Notes: generated from the sequence alone by a model not told the origin. A DNA stretch of 64,000 nt from an uncultured beta proteobacterium (GCA_903928055.1 CAIYPG010000113.1:1-64000); one strand, 5' to 3'. Positions 45,745 through 54,520 are shown, counted from the first letter of the stretch. Numbers and translations are program-made.

Positions 45745-46725
45745 ATGCCACTCAGACTCGCGTTCTGTATCGCAGCCCCCGCCGCGTTGTTGTCCGGCGC
45801 CGCCACAGGCCAGGGCTCGACGGCCACGTTCCCTTCCCGGCCGGTGACGATGATTGTTTCGACCTCACCCGGCGGCCCCAACGATGCCGAGGCACGCCTC
45901 TACGCCACGAAAATGACCGAACTGATGGGGCAGTCGTTCATCCTCGACTTCAAGCCCGGCGCGGGTTCCACCATAGGCGCTGCTTATGTCGCCAAGTCAC
46001 CGCCCGACGGATATACGCTGCTGACAGCCGGCGCCAGCTTCACCGTATTCCCCGCGCTCTATCCCGACCTGACCTTCGACACCATCAAGGACCTCACGGC
46101 AGTTTCGCTGATGAGCCTGAGGTCCTCGGTGCTGCTGGCGTCGAAGTCGTTCGCCCCCCAGGGCATCAGGGAATACCTCGCCTACGCGAAGGCCAATCCG
46201 GGCAAGATCAACTTCGCGACCTCGGGCGCAGGCGGCGCCAACCACCTGGCGGGCGCATGGCTGCACAGCATGACCGACACCAAGGTCACCTTCGTGCACT
46301 ACAAGGGAACGGGGCCGCTGATGGTCGACCTGCTGGCCGGACGCGTGGACGTGGCGCCGACGTCCCTCATTACTTCGGTTCCGCTGGTGAAGTCTGGCAA
46401 AGTCCGCGCCCTCGCCATGATGAACGACCAGCAATCAGCCCTGCTGCCCGGCGTGACCAGCGTGGCGCAGCAGGGCGTAACCGGATACAACCCCGCCACC
46501 TGGTTCGGGATCCTCGCCCCCGGCGCCACGCCGGCCGCAATCGTGAACAAGCTGGCCGAAGGATTCATCAAGGTGGCCAATTCGCCTGACGTCGCCGGCG
46601 CGATGGAGGCCGATGGCGGCACCATGGTGGGAAGCACGCCGGCGGAGTTTCGCAAGGTCATCGTCAACGATACCGCCCGCTGGCGCACGGTGATCCGCGA
46701 GGCCGGCATCAGGCTGGAACCCTGA
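45745..46725 (+). CDS. Bug-family periplasmic solute receptor
   Basis: A 326-residue TctC-type receptor. CCAGGGAGGAGCA precedes the ATG and the signal peptide ends around ATGQ. The mature part has FPSRPVTMIVSTSPGGPNDAEAR, ILDFKPGAGSTIG, PPDGYTLL and HYKGTGPLMVDLLAGRVD. It groups with the receptors at 438 and 24102. Monocistronic, converging on the AEC carrier; the AT-rich gap beyond its stop includes TGATCACATT at 46750-46759. Confidence 0.94.
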   Translation: MPLRLAFCIAAPAALLSGAATGQGSTATFPSRPVTMIVSTSPGGPNDAEARLYATKMTELMGQSFILDFKPGAGSTIGAAYVAKSPPDGYTLLTAGASFTVFPALYPDLTFDTIKDLTAVSLMSLRSSVLLASKSFAPQGIREYLAYAKANPGKINFATSGAGGANHLAGAWLHSMTDTKVTFVHYKGTGPLMVDLLAGRVDVAPTSLITSVPLVKSGKVRALAMMNDQQSALLPGVTSVAQQGVTGYNPATWFGILAPGATPAAIVNKLAEGFIKVANSPDVAGAMEADGGTMVGSTPAEFRKVIVNDTARWRTVIREAGIRLEP

Positions 46726-46810
46726 CCCTGCATTGCAGGAATAAACTATTGATCACATTATTTACAGAAAATTGCTAATAATGGATACTTCTTTTTAATA
46801 TTGATAATAA

Positions 46811-47782
46811 TTAATTCACCCCGAGCAGCGCCAGCGCCACCGGTATGGTGATCGAAGACAGCGCCACCGACAGCACCATGGCAAAGGCGATCGTGCCCTC
46901 CAGTGTCCTGAACTCACGCGCCATGAGGTAGACGTTTGCGCCGGTGGGCGCGGCGGCAAGCAACACCACCGCCTGGGTATGCAGCGGCGAGAGACCGACC
47001 CAGCGTGCAAGGCCATAGACCAGCAGCGGCTGCACCACCAGCTTCAGCGCGCAGATCACCATCGATTCCTTCATGCCCTCCTGCAGCGAATAGGTGGCAA
47101 GGCCCATGCCGAGGGCCACCAGCGCCAGCGGTGCGGCGGCCTCTCCGACCAGCACGAAGGTGCTGTCGATCACCGTGGGCAGCGGGATGCCGGTGAAGCC
47201 GAACAGCGTGCCGCCGAGGATGCTGGCAACAATGGGATTCGTGATCACGTCCTTCGCGGTTTTCGCGAGGCCGGCAAGCGACGTCGAACGATTTCGGGCC
47301 CATTCCACCGACACCGTCACCAGCGTCCACAGCAGGAAGGCATTGAACACGAGGATGAGCGACACCGCCGGCACCGCCGCGTCGCCCAGCGTGATCTTGG
47401 ACAGCGGCAGCCCGAGCAGCACGATGTTGGAGAACACCGCACCCAGGCCGAACACCGATTGCGACACCCCGTCCATGCGGAACATGAAGCGCGCAAGGAT
47501 TCGGCCCAGAACGAAAATCGCGAGGCAGCTCCCGAAAAAAACAATGAGCAGCATCCAGTTTGGCGGCGGCAGGTTCGACACGCCGGACATGAGGCGGAAC
47601 AGCATGGCGGGAATCGCCACCGAGAACACGAAGCGCGTCAGGCCGTCGGCGATTTCCTTGGGCCAGCTTCCCCACTGCACCAGGGCATAACCGAGCAGCA
47701 CCAGCAGGAACAGCGGTGCGGTGAGGAGGATCAGGTGCTGCAGCATGGAAGCGGCCTTGTTGCCCGTTGAGGGGAGCGACAT
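46811..47782 (-). CDS. AEC-family transporter (auxin efflux carrier type)
   Basis: A 323-residue membrane protein with about ten helices in two inverted halves, as in the auxin efflux carrier family. The first helix is LILLTAPLFLLVLLGYAL; VFSNIVLLGLPLSKITLGDAAVP is typical of the broken central helix region, with the matching half near AAPTGANVYLMAREF. In bacteria members carry malate, malonate or other dicarboxylates. ATG codons at 47782 and 47746 both fit; neither has a strong ribosome site. Confidence 0.9.
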   Translation of the reverse strand: MSLPSTGNKAASMLQHLILLTAPLFLLVLLGYALVQWGSWPKEIADGLTRFVFSVAIPAMLFRLMSGVSNLPPPNWMLLIVFFGSCLAIFVLGRILARFMFRMDGVSQSVFGLGAVFSNIVLLGLPLSKITLGDAAVPAVSLILVFNAFLLWTLVTVSVEWARNRSTSLAGLAKTAKDVITNPIVASILGGTLFGFTGIPLPTVIDSTFVLVGEAAAPLALVALGMGLATYSLQEGMKESMVICALKLVVQPLLVYGLARWVGLSPLHTQAVVLLAAAPTGANVYLMAREFRTLEGTIAFAMVLSVALSSITIPVALALLGVN

Positions 47783-47822
47783 TATCGCCCACCCCGAGGA
47801 CAGCTCCCTTCCGGAGGGACGC

Positions 47823-48029
47823 CTATGCCTTTTTCTTCCCGGCCAGCCGCTTTTTCTCGCGCTCGTAATTGTCCAGCGCCACCTGCACCAGCGGCTGGCG
47901 CTTGGCGCCTTCCAGCATCTTCAGCGACTGGCTGAGCTGGGGCTGGGCGATGTTGAGCCGCTGCGCCGCGCGCCCGAAATGCAGCTCCTCGGCGACGGCA
48001 ATGAACTGCTGGTAGCGCTTGAATGACAT
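47823..48029 (-). CDS. HTH-only LysR-type remnant or mini-regulator
   Basis: A 68-residue reading frame that begins exactly like a LysR-type DNA-binding domain ([32 protein letters not shown]) and then ends in a short basic tail ([13 protein letters not shown]) without the effector domain. The full family is about 300 residues. It could be a truncated regulator or a functional small DNA-binding protein. The start at 48029 has only a weak site. Tandem GTACAAGG repeats lie just upstream. Confidence 0.6.
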   Translation of the reverse strand: MSFKRYQQFIAVAEELHFGRAAQRLNIAQPQLSQSLKMLEGAKRQPLVQVALDNYEREKKRLAGKKKA

Positions 48030-48054
48030 GGTCGCATTCCGTGCGGACAAAAAC

Positions 48055-48093
48055 GTACAAGGGGTACAAGGCAAGGTACAAGGCGTGCAAGGC
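48055..48093. repeat. Short tandem repeat, GTACAAGGN units
   Basis: Four near-identical 9-base units, GTACAAGGG, GTACAAGGC, GTACAAGGC and GTGCAAGGC, occur in 39 bases with a 3-base AAG insertion after the second. They sit between the HTH-only LysR frame and the divergent MFS gene, where operators would be expected, or may be slippage products. Confidence 0.75.
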
Positions 48094-48202
48094 GCCCATG
48101 ATGCCACTGTCCGGGGCCATATTCCATGCGCTTCGGTGCCCCGGTTCCCTGCCGGTCGCTGTCAGCGGAGCGCAGGGGGTGGCAGGGTAGAATCAGGGCC
48201 CC

Positions 48203-49387
48203 ATGCCCATCTATTTCGTCTTCGCGCTCAACATCGTCAATACCTCAGGCACCTTCGCGAACCGCGTGCTGCTGGCGCTGTTCGCGCTGCAACTGGGCGC
48301 ATCGCCGGTGATGATCGGCCTGCTCGGTGCGACGTTCGCGGTGTTCCCGACGCTGCTGGCCGTGACCGCGGGGCGCATGACCGACCGTTACGGCTCGCGC
48401 TACCTGCTGATGTTCGGCACCAGCGGCACGGCCATCGGCATGCTGATGCCGTATTTCTTTCCGTCGCTGACCACGGTGCTGATTGCCGCGCTCATGTGTG
48501 GCCTGTCGCAGGTGTTCTTCAACCTGTCGACGCAGAACCTCACCGGCCTGCTCAGCACGCCCGACAACCGGGCGCGCAATTTCGCGAACTACGCGCTGAC
48601 GAATTCCATGGGCCAGTTTTTCGGCCCGCTGATGGGCGGCTTCGCCATCGACCATTTCGTGAACACCACGGCCAGCATGCTGCTGGGCCTGTTTGCCTTC
48701 ATTCCGCTGCTCATGCTGCTCTTCAGGCGTGCGCCGCTGGAGGCGGGCATCGTGAAAAAGAAAAAGGAAGGCAAGGCAGCCGGCGGCAATGCGGTGCCGG
48801 CCGCGGGCGGCGCCATGGCCATGCTGAAGGATCCGAACATCCGCCGCACGCTCTATACCGGCAGCCTGCTCAATGCCGGGCTGAACCTCTACCAGTTCTA
48901 CATGCCGGTGTATGCCGTGTCCGTGGGCCTGTCCGCGTCGCTGGTCGGCATCATCATGGCCATGAATTCCACTGCGGCCTTCGTGGTGCGCGCCATCCTG
49001 CCGGGCCTGATCAAGCGCCTCAACGAGGATCGCGTGCTTATCCTCTCCTTTGCGCTGGGTGCAGCCAGCCTCGTGCTCATCCCGGTGTTCCACAATGCGT
49101 GGATGCTCGGCCTGCTGTCCTTTGCCTTCGGCCTGGGCATGGGCGCCGGCCAGCCCATCGTTACCATGCAGATGTTCACGAACTCGGCCGAGGGGCGCTC
49201 GGGCGAGGGCATCGGCCTGAAGATGACCACGAACCAGCTCACCAAGATCATCAGCCCGCTGTTCTTCGGCGCCGTGGCCTCGGCCTTCGGCCTCCTGCCC
49301 ATGTTCTGGATGAATGCAATGCTGATGGGCACCGGCGGCTACCTCGCGCGCGTGCGCAACAAGCCGAAAGCCGCGGGCAGGGCCTAG
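48203..49387 (+). CDS. MFS transporter (paralogue family member 4)
   Basis: A 394-residue 12-TM carrier closely related to those at 13018 and 17192: FALNIVNTSGTFANRVLLAL in TM1, TDRYGSRYLL after TM2, NLSTQNLTGLLSTPDNRARN after TM4, YMPVYAVSVGL mid-protein and GLGMGAGQPIVTMQMF near the end, followed by RSGEGIGLKMTTNQL. A Lys-rich central loop (KKKKEGKAAG) separates the two halves. No clear ribosome site. It is divergent from the HTH-only LysR frame and followed by a REP-like palindrome. Confidence 0.9.
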   Translation: MPIYFVFALNIVNTSGTFANRVLLALFALQLGASPVMIGLLGATFAVFPTLLAVTAGRMTDRYGSRYLLMFGTSGTAIGMLMPYFFPSLTTVLIAALMCGLSQVFFNLSTQNLTGLLSTPDNRARNFANYALTNSMGQFFGPLMGGFAIDHFVNTTASMLLGLFAFIPLLMLLFRRAPLEAGIVKKKKEGKAAGGNAVPAAGGAMAMLKDPNIRRTLYTGSLLNAGLNLYQFYMPVYAVSVGLSASLVGIIMAMNSTAAFVVRAILPGLIKRLNEDRVLILSFALGAASLVLIPVFHNAWMLGLLSFAFGLGMGAGQPIVTMQMFTNSAEGRSGEGIGLKMTTNQLTKIISPLFFGAVASAFGLLPMFWMNAMLMGTGGYLARVRNKPKAAGRA

Positions 49388-49412
49388 CTCACGCAGGAGA
49401 GGTGCCGGCTTG

Positions 49413-49497
49413 TCCTTCGACAGGCTCAGGACGAACGGTGGTTGATCAACCGACTTTGATAGATTCAGTTCGTGGTGATCCTGAGCCTGTCGAAGGA
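49413..49497. repeat. REP-like inverted repeat pair
   Basis: A perfect 19-bp inverted repeat: TCCTTCGACAGGCTCAGGA at 49413-49431 and its reverse complement at 49479-49497, with an inner CGAAC/GTTCG pair (49432-49436, 49468-49472). This CTTCGACAGGCTCAGG core is widely dispersed in proteobacterial genomes. It lies 25 bases after the MFS stop and may end transcription. Confidence 0.85.
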
Positions 49498-49590
49498 TCG
49501 AACCATGAACGGAACCTGCCTTGGTGCCTGGCAAGACTTGCAGTCGTAGAATTTCAGCGCTTCACTTCAATTAAAAAAGGGGAGGGAGAC

Positions 49591-50478
49591 ATGCTGGATC
49601 GGGTTGATCGGGTGCAGATCGCGGTGGGCGACCGGGTCAGGGCCGCCGCCGCATTTACCGCGTTGCTTGGCGCCGAAGTGGTGCGTGAATCGGCGAGTGC
49701 CTACCTTGGTGCGAAGCGCACCGTGCTGGCGGTGGGCGAGAGTGAAATGGAATTGTGTTCGCCCGACGGCGAGGGACGGCTGGCGGAGATCATGCGCCGG
49801 CGCGGCGAGGGATTGATCGGCGCGGGATTTTCCACTCCGGAACCGGAGCTGCTCCGTCGGCGCATCGTGGCGCTGGGCTACTCGCCGATCGAAGACGGCG
49901 GGCAGTTCTATCTCGAGCCCGAACAGCATTTCGGCATGCGCTTTGTCATTTCGAAGAGCACGCCCCGCCTGCGCGTGGGGCCGGTGAGCTTCCTCTATGA
50001 AGTCACGAACACACTGACCAGCGACTGGCGCCTGGCAGCGTCGCAATATGCCGCGATGTTCGGGCTGGACACGACGCGCTTCAGCGCCATCCACAGCGAG
50101 CGCTTCAAGTATGACGGCACGCTCACGCTGTTCAATCCGCCGGACCGCCTCGACCGCATCGAGATCTCGCAGGTCAATACCACCGAGAGTGCCATGGGCC
50201 GCTGGGCGCAGAAGTGGGGCGATTCCATGTACATGTGCTATGTGGAGGCGCACGACCTGCCGGCCGTGATCGGCAGGCTCAATTCAGCAGGCGCGCGCTG
50301 GACGCCGCGCGGTGGCGACAAGGCCACCGAGGGTGACGGGCTGTGGGTGCATCCGAGTGCGCTGCACGGCCTGCTGCTGGGTGTCTCGCGCAGTACATTG
50401 GCATGGCACTGGTCGGGCCGGCCGGCACTGGTGGTGGGCGAAGCGAAGCCGCCGCATCCCAATCCGAGGCCGTCCTGA
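49591..50478 (+). CDS. VOC-superfamily protein (two glyoxalase-like modules)
   Basis: A 295-residue protein with two vicinal-oxygen-chelate units, residues 1-125 and about 130-275. The first opens DRVDRVQIAVGDRVRAAAAF; the second shows VTNTLTSDWRLAASQYAAMF and ends in GLWVHPSALHGLLLGVSR. Metal ligands are not certain: expected His and Glu are visible only in part, so it may be a non-metal binding or epimerase-like member. AAAGGGGAGGGAGAC before the ATG is a very strong ribosome site. No partner gene is adjacent. Confidence 0.82.
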   Translation: MLDRVDRVQIAVGDRVRAAAAFTALLGAEVVRESASAYLGAKRTVLAVGESEMELCSPDGEGRLAEIMRRRGEGLIGAGFSTPEPELLRRRIVALGYSPIEDGGQFYLEPEQHFGMRFVISKSTPRLRVGPVSFLYEVTNTLTSDWRLAASQYAAMFGLDTTRFSAIHSERFKYDGTLTLFNPPDRLDRIEISQVNTTESAMGRWAQKWGDSMYMCYVEAHDLPAVIGRLNSAGARWTPRGGDKATEGDGLWVHPSALHGLLLGVSRSTLAWHWSGRPALVVGEAKPPHPNPRPS

Positions 50479-50694
50479 GGGCGGGTTAACCATCAAGTTG
50501 TGTGATCATAATATATTCGTGAGTTTGCTTTGATAAACATTAAATTTATGAAAATGATCATAAAAATGTCCCGTTTTTGCGCGGTTTTACACCATTGAAA
50601 TTCTGCATCCGCTCTGCAGCGGCGGCGGAACCGCAATTCCTGCTACCGGGCGCGGCCGGCACGCCGGCCGAATAGCGTTTATAGTGCGCTCCCT

Positions 50695-51336
50695 ATGAAG
50701 CCCGATCCCTTGCGCGTATTGCTGGCCGCCGCGGTCCTAGCTGCGAGCTTTGCGGCACACGCCGACATCTATCGCACCACGGACCTGAAGACCGGTGCCG
50801 TGACCTACACGAACATTGCGCGTCCGGTGGGCGGCAATTACAAACTCGTGCTGCGGGAGGGTTTCGTGTCGGAGCCGGTCATATCGGGTGGCCGGGCGCA
50901 GGCGCGAGGCGTTCCGCTAACCTTCAGCTGGGCGGAGAAGAGCAAGCTGTTTGCCCGTCACATCGCAGAAGCCGCGAAGGCCACTGCCGTTGAACCGGCG
51001 CTGATCCGCGCAGTGATCTCTGCCGAGTCCGCGTTCAATCCCTTTGCAGAGTCCACGGCGGGCGCGGTCGGCTTGATGCAACTGATGCCCGGCACTGCGC
51101 AACGCTACGGTGTTGCCAACCGCCGCGATCCTGCCCAGAACATCCATGGCGGCGCGCGCTACCTGCGCGACCTGCTGCAGATGTTCAACAACAACATTCC
51201 GCTGGCGCTGGCCGCCTACAACGCCGGCGAAGACGCGGTCATTCGCTACGGCAACCGCATCCCGCCCTATCGCGAGACCATCGATTACGTGCCGCGCGTG
51301 ATGCGCTATTACGTGCAATTCCGCTCGGCCGCCTGA
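50695..51336 (+). CDS. Lytic transglycosylase (SLT domain)
   Basis: A 213-residue exported peptidoglycan lyase. A signal peptide ends at AAHA. A short N-terminal segment (ADIYRTTDLKTGAVTYTNI) resembles the DUF4124-like region that often precedes such domains. The catalytic glutamate is in AVISAESAFNP, followed by GAVGLMQLMPGTAQRYGV, NIHGGARYLRDLL and LALAAYNAGEDAVIRYG, the full SLT set. It cleaves the MurNAc-GlcNAc bond to the 1,6-anhydro form in the periplasm. The hairpin after the gene is a good terminator. Confidence 0.93.
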   Translation: MKPDPLRVLLAAAVLAASFAAHADIYRTTDLKTGAVTYTNIARPVGGNYKLVLREGFVSEPVISGGRAQARGVPLTFSWAEKSKLFARHIAEAAKATAVEPALIRAVISAESAFNPFAESTAGAVGLMQLMPGTAQRYGVANRRDPAQNIHGGARYLRDLLQMFNNNIPLALAAYNAGEDAVIRYGNRIPPYRETIDYVPRVMRYYVQFRSAA

Positions 51337-51366
51337 GTACGCCTGAATCGGCTTCCCGAATGAAAG

Positions 51367-51404
51367 ACGGCCCTGCGCACAATGCGCAGGGCCGTTCTGT
51401 TTTG
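51367..51404 (+). terminator. Rho-independent terminator after the transglycosylase gene
   Basis: A 13-bp perfect stem, ACGGCCCTGCGCA with TGCGCAGGGCCGT, closes a three-base CAA loop (51367-51379, 51383-51395) and is followed by TCTGTTTTG. It is 30 bases after the stop of the transglycosylase and 35 bases before the stop of the small lipoprotein on the other strand. Confidence 0.88.
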
Positions 51405-51439
51405 TGAAGCCGTGCGCTCCTGCACCATCCAGCGTCCGC

Positions 51440-51622
51440 CTACCAGCGTCCACGGCCTCCATAACGGTAGTAGGAAGGGCCGGAATAGTACGGACCGGAA
51501 TAGCGCGGACCGTAGTACCCGGGGCTGACATACACGCCGACGCCAACCGGCGGCCCTATCGGAACCACCGCACAACCCGCCAGCGCCACGACGGCCAGCA
51601 ACAGTACCGCCACGATTTTCAT
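51440..51622 (-). CDS. Small Tyr/Gly/Pro-rich lipoprotein
   Basis: A 60-residue lipoprotein precursor. VVALAGC is a clear lipobox with the acylated cysteine at residue 17. The mature part is almost wholly Gly, Tyr, Pro, Ser and Arg with repeated YxGP/YSGP units, and is likely extended and surface exposed. Its start lies 6 bases after the Spy-like stop, so the two form a likely envelope-related operon. I do not recognise a function. Confidence 0.75.
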   Translation of the reverse strand: MKIVAVLLLAVVALAGCAVVPIGPPVGVGVYVSPGYYGPRYSGPYYSGPSYYRYGGRGRW

Positions 51623-51628
51623 GATGGC

Positions 51629-52216
51629 TTATCCGCGCATCATGTCGTGATGGGGGCCGCCATGTTCACCGCCACCGTGCCCGCCCATGAAGCCGTGTCC
51701 GCCCATCATGCCGCCGTGGCGCGGATTGAGCACCTGGTCGGCGACCTTCTGCTGCTCGGGCGATAGCACGGCATACAGGGGCTTTTGCGCCGCAATGCGC
51801 TCACCCAGTCGGGTGCTCGCCTGGCCGAGCATGGCCTGCTCGCGTTCAAGGCGCTCGATGGCGTTGGCTGGTGCGGCGGGGCGCGCGCCGTGCGGTGGCA
51901 TGGAAGCAAAGCGTTGCTCCATCTCTTTTGCCTGCTTGCGCGCATAGGCTGCGTAGCCGTCCCACTGTGCCTGCTGCTGCGGGGTGATCTTGAGCGCCGT
52001 GCGCTGGTAGGCGAGGCTCGCCTCGACACGCTCGGTGGGCTTGCTGAAGGCGCGCGGTTCGCGATTCTGGTGGTGATCGAACTGCGGAGCCGGTGCGGCG
52101 GCCGGGGGCTTGGCCGCGCCGGGGGTTTGCGCCGTGACGGGCGTGGTTGTCGCCGCGAAGGTTGCAAATGCGGCAACAACGGCGGAAATCAATGATGCTC
52201 TCTTGAACGTGTTCAC
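51629..52216 (-). CDS. Spy/CpxP-like periplasmic protein (LTXXQ type)
   Basis: A 195-residue exported protein. GTG at 52216 is chosen because AGGAGGTTTTC precedes it and a good signal peptide (cleavage near VTAQ) follows; a longer ATG reading lacks one. An Ala/Pro-rich linker leads to a helical domain with ALKITPQQQAQWDGYAAYARKQ and YAVLSPEQQKVADQVL, which are LTxxQ-type repeats as in Spy and CpxP. The last 30 residues are Gly, His and Met rich (GGMMGGHGFMGGHGGG), a likely copper or nickel binding tail. Probable role: periplasmic chaperone or metal buffer. Confidence 0.85.
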   Translation of the reverse strand: MNTFKRASLISAVVAAFATFAATTTPVTAQTPGAAKPPAAAPAPQFDHHQNREPRAFSKPTERVEASLAYQRTALKITPQQQAQWDGYAAYARKQAKEMEQRFASMPPHGARPAAPANAIERLEREQAMLGQASTRLGERIAAQKPLYAVLSPEQQKVADQVLNPRHGGMMGGHGFMGGHGGGEHGGPHHDMMRG

Positions 52217-52371
52217 GAAAACCTCCTGTGAGTGAATGCTGCAGTTCCACTCTAGGCAGGCGGCATCGCGATCACAAGCATCTTTGTGTATCGCATTGTT
52301 ACGGTGTAACGGCGAGTACACACCTTGCGCTTCCGCGGAAATGGCGGAAGCGCCTGATTACAGGCGCTGAT

Positions 52372-53139
52372 TCAGGCTTTCTGCAAAACGATGAACAGGC
52401 GCCGGAACGGAAACAGCGTCCTGCCATCGGCGCGCTGCGGGTAGGCGATGCGCGTGCGCGCGGCATAGTCCTCCTCAAAGGCGTCGCGATCGGACTCCGG
52501 CAGCGCGTCGAGAAACTGCCTAAGCCAGGTGCCCTTGGTGAATTCCTTTACGGGGTCTTTGCCTTCCAGCGCCTGCAGGTATTCGGTTTCCCAGATGTCC
52601 AGGCGCTTCGCCAGCGGTGCGAGCAGGTCGTAGTACCACTCGGGTCCGGTGGCGGGCGTGCGCATTGTGAAGTTCGCAAACTTCGCGCGCCAGCGCTCCG
52701 ACAGCATGGTGTCGGTGATCAGCGTATGCGAGGGTGCGTTGAAGTTGCGCGGCATCTGCACGGCAAGCACTCCGCCGGGTGCGAGATGGGCGACGAGTTC
52801 GGGGAACAGCTTTTCGTGCGCCGGCAGCCAGTGCAGCGCGGCGTTGGAATAGATGACATCCGCGGGCCCTGCAGGTTGCCACTCCGCGAGGCCCTGCTGC
52901 ACCCATTTCACGCCGGGCATTTCCTGTTCCGCTTTTTTCAGCATCTCGGCGGAATCGTCCACGCCTGTGACGACTGCACCCGGCCAGCGCTCGGCAATCA
53001 TGCGCGTGACATTGCCCGCACCGCAGCCCAGGTCATAGACCGTCTTCGGCGCGGCGAGCGAGATGCCCGCCAGCAGGTCCATGGCCGGGCGAAAGCGCGG
53101 CGCGGCAAACTTCAGGTATTGATCCGGATTCCAGCTCAT
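52372..53139 (-). CDS. tam: Trans-aconitate 2-methyltransferase (Tam-like)
   Basis: A 255-residue SAM-dependent methyltransferase. It begins WNPDQYLKFAAPRFRPAMDLL, the typical Tam N terminus, followed by the SAM-binding VYDLGCGAGNVTR, and DVIYSNAALHWLPAHEKLFP and PGGVLAVQMPRNFNAPSH. The enzyme methylates trans-aconitate, a spontaneous isomer that inhibits aconitase. GAAGAGGAACG precedes the start. It lies 19 bases downstream of the PurB-family lyase gene, so the two may be co-transcribed. Confidence 0.92.
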   Translation of the reverse strand: MSWNPDQYLKFAAPRFRPAMDLLAGISLAAPKTVYDLGCGAGNVTRMIAERWPGAVVTGVDDSAEMLKKAEQEMPGVKWVQQGLAEWQPAGPADVIYSNAALHWLPAHEKLFPELVAHLAPGGVLAVQMPRNFNAPSHTLITDTMLSERWRAKFANFTMRTPATGPEWYYDLLAPLAKRLDIWETEYLQALEGKDPVKEFTKGTWLRQFLDALPESDRDAFEEDYAARTRIAYPQRADGRTLFPFRRLFIVLQKA

Positions 53140-53158
53140 CGTTCCTCTTCAGTCTTCA

Positions 53159-54520
53159 TCAGGCAAGTTTTTTCGCCGCAGCGCGTGCCCGCACCGCTGC
53201 GGCGCGTGCCATGGTGGCGCAATGGCCGGTGTAGGCCACCGGGTCGAGCAGCGCATTGATCTGCGCCGGTTTCAGGTGTGCGGTGACGCGCGGATCGGCG
53301 GCGAGCAGCGACGAGAACGATTTTCCCTCGACAAAGGCCGCCTGCGCGGCATCGTAGATGACGTCGTGCGCGTGCTGGCGGCCGAGCGCCGTGCCGAGAT
53401 CCAGCATCACGGCCTCGGCCATGATCAGTCCGCCGCCCAGGTCGAGGTTGGCGCGCATGCGCCTGGGGTCGAGGCGCAGGCCGCGCATCACCTCGAGCAG
53501 GCGCGAGAGCATGTCGCCGGTCTGGATGCAGGCGCGCGATTCGGCCGCGTCCATCATCACGGTCGTGGTGCGGTCGGCTTCGTGCTCGGTCTGCATGGCC
53601 TCCAGCGCCAGTGGCACGATCGAACGGATTTCCGCGGCCGTGCCGACGATGTCCTGGCAGAGCTTCGGATTGCGCTTCTGCGGCATGGTGGATGAGCCCA
53701 CGGTGCCGGGCGGCACGGGCTCCTCGACTTCACCGAACTCGGTTTTCATCAGCGTGTAGATTTCGCGGCCGACGCGGCTGCAGGTGGCCGCCAGCATGCC
53801 GAGGAGGCAGATGTTTTCAGTGAGGTGGTCGCCGATGGCGCGCGAGGGCACGGCCATGGGCGGCATGCCCAGCTCGCGGCCCATGGCAGCCTGCACCGCG
53901 GGGCCATCGGCGCCCAGCGAGGCGAAGGTGCCGGCGGCACCGCCCAGCATGGCCACGAAGATGCGTGGCCTGGCCTGCTCGAAGCGGTCCACATGCCGCA
54001 GCAGTTCATCGATCCAGGTGGCAACCTTGAAGCCGAAGGTCGCCGGTACGGCGTGCTGGCCGTGGGTGCGCGCAGCCATCGGCATGTCGGCGCCTTTTTC
54101 GGCGAGGTCGGCCATGGCGCTGAGGATTTCGCCGATGAGCCGCAGGAAGATGGCGTGTGCCTGGCGCAGCACCAGGATGTCGCCGGTCTGCGTGATGTTC
54201 TGCGTGGTGGCGCCCCAGTGCACCCAGCCGCCGTGCGGCTCACCGACGATGCGCCCGAGTTCCCAGACCAGCGGCACGATCGTATGTCCGGTACGCCGGA
54301 AGCCTTCGTCGATGCGCGCGCGGTCCATCAGTTCAAGCTTTGCCTTGGCGGTGATCGCGACGGCTGCTTCTTTCGGAATGATGCCAAGGCCGGCCTGGGC
54401 CCGCGCCAGCGCAGCCTCGACGTCCATCCAGGCCTGCCAGCGGTTGTCCTGGTTGTAGAGCGCGCGCAGTCCGGGGTCTGCGATGCGGGTGGCCGTGGCC
54501 AGTGTGTCGGTATTGCTCAT
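53159..54520 (-). CDS. Fumarase/aspartase superfamily lyase (adenylosuccinate lyase or carboxymuconate cycloisomerase type)
   Basis: A 453-residue lyase. The superfamily signature GSSTMPQKRNP lies near residue 275, preceded by MAARTHGQHAVPATFGFK with the proposed general acid/base histidine and HWGATTQNITQTGD near residue 100. The start follows GCGGAGGAGACGTC. Close groups are adenylosuccinate lyase and 3-carboxy-cis,cis-muconate cycloisomerase. No purine gene is adjacent, so a peripheral catabolic role (for example on a substituted succinate) is at least as likely as PurB. Confidence 0.9.
   Translation of the reverse strand: MSNTDTLATATRIADPGLRALYNQDNRWQAWMDVEAALARAQAGLGIIPKEAAVAITAKAKLELMDRARIDEGFRRTGHTIVPLVWELGRIVGEPHGGWVHWGATTQNITQTGDILVLRQAHAIFLRLIGEILSAMADLAEKGADMPMAARTHGQHAVPATFGFKVATWIDELLRHVDRFEQARPRIFVAMLGGAAGTFASLGADGPAVQAAMGRELGMPPMAVPSRAIGDHLTENICLLGMLAATCSRVGREIYTLMKTEFGEVEEPVPPGTVGSSTMPQKRNPKLCQDIVGTAAEIRSIVPLALEAMQTEHEADRTTTVMMDAAESRACIQTGDMLSRLLEVMRGLRLDPRRMRANLDLGGGLIMAEAVMLDLGTALGRQHAHDVIYDAAQAAFVEGKSFSSLLAADPRVTAHLKPAQINALLDPVAYTGHCATMARAAAVRARAAAKKLA

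Noticed and set aside
49413-49497. CRISPR-like repeat
   Set aside because: Only one inverted pair, no regular spacers, and the core is a known type of dispersed palindrome.
48019-49590. N-terminal extension of the VOC gene across the MFS gene
   Set aside because: The upstream part is out of frame with the MFS gene and overlaps it fully; AAAGGGGAGGGAGAC directly precedes the ATG at 49591.
51367-51404. Small RNA gene
   Set aside because: The hairpin with T-run just after a stop codon is fully explained as a terminator.
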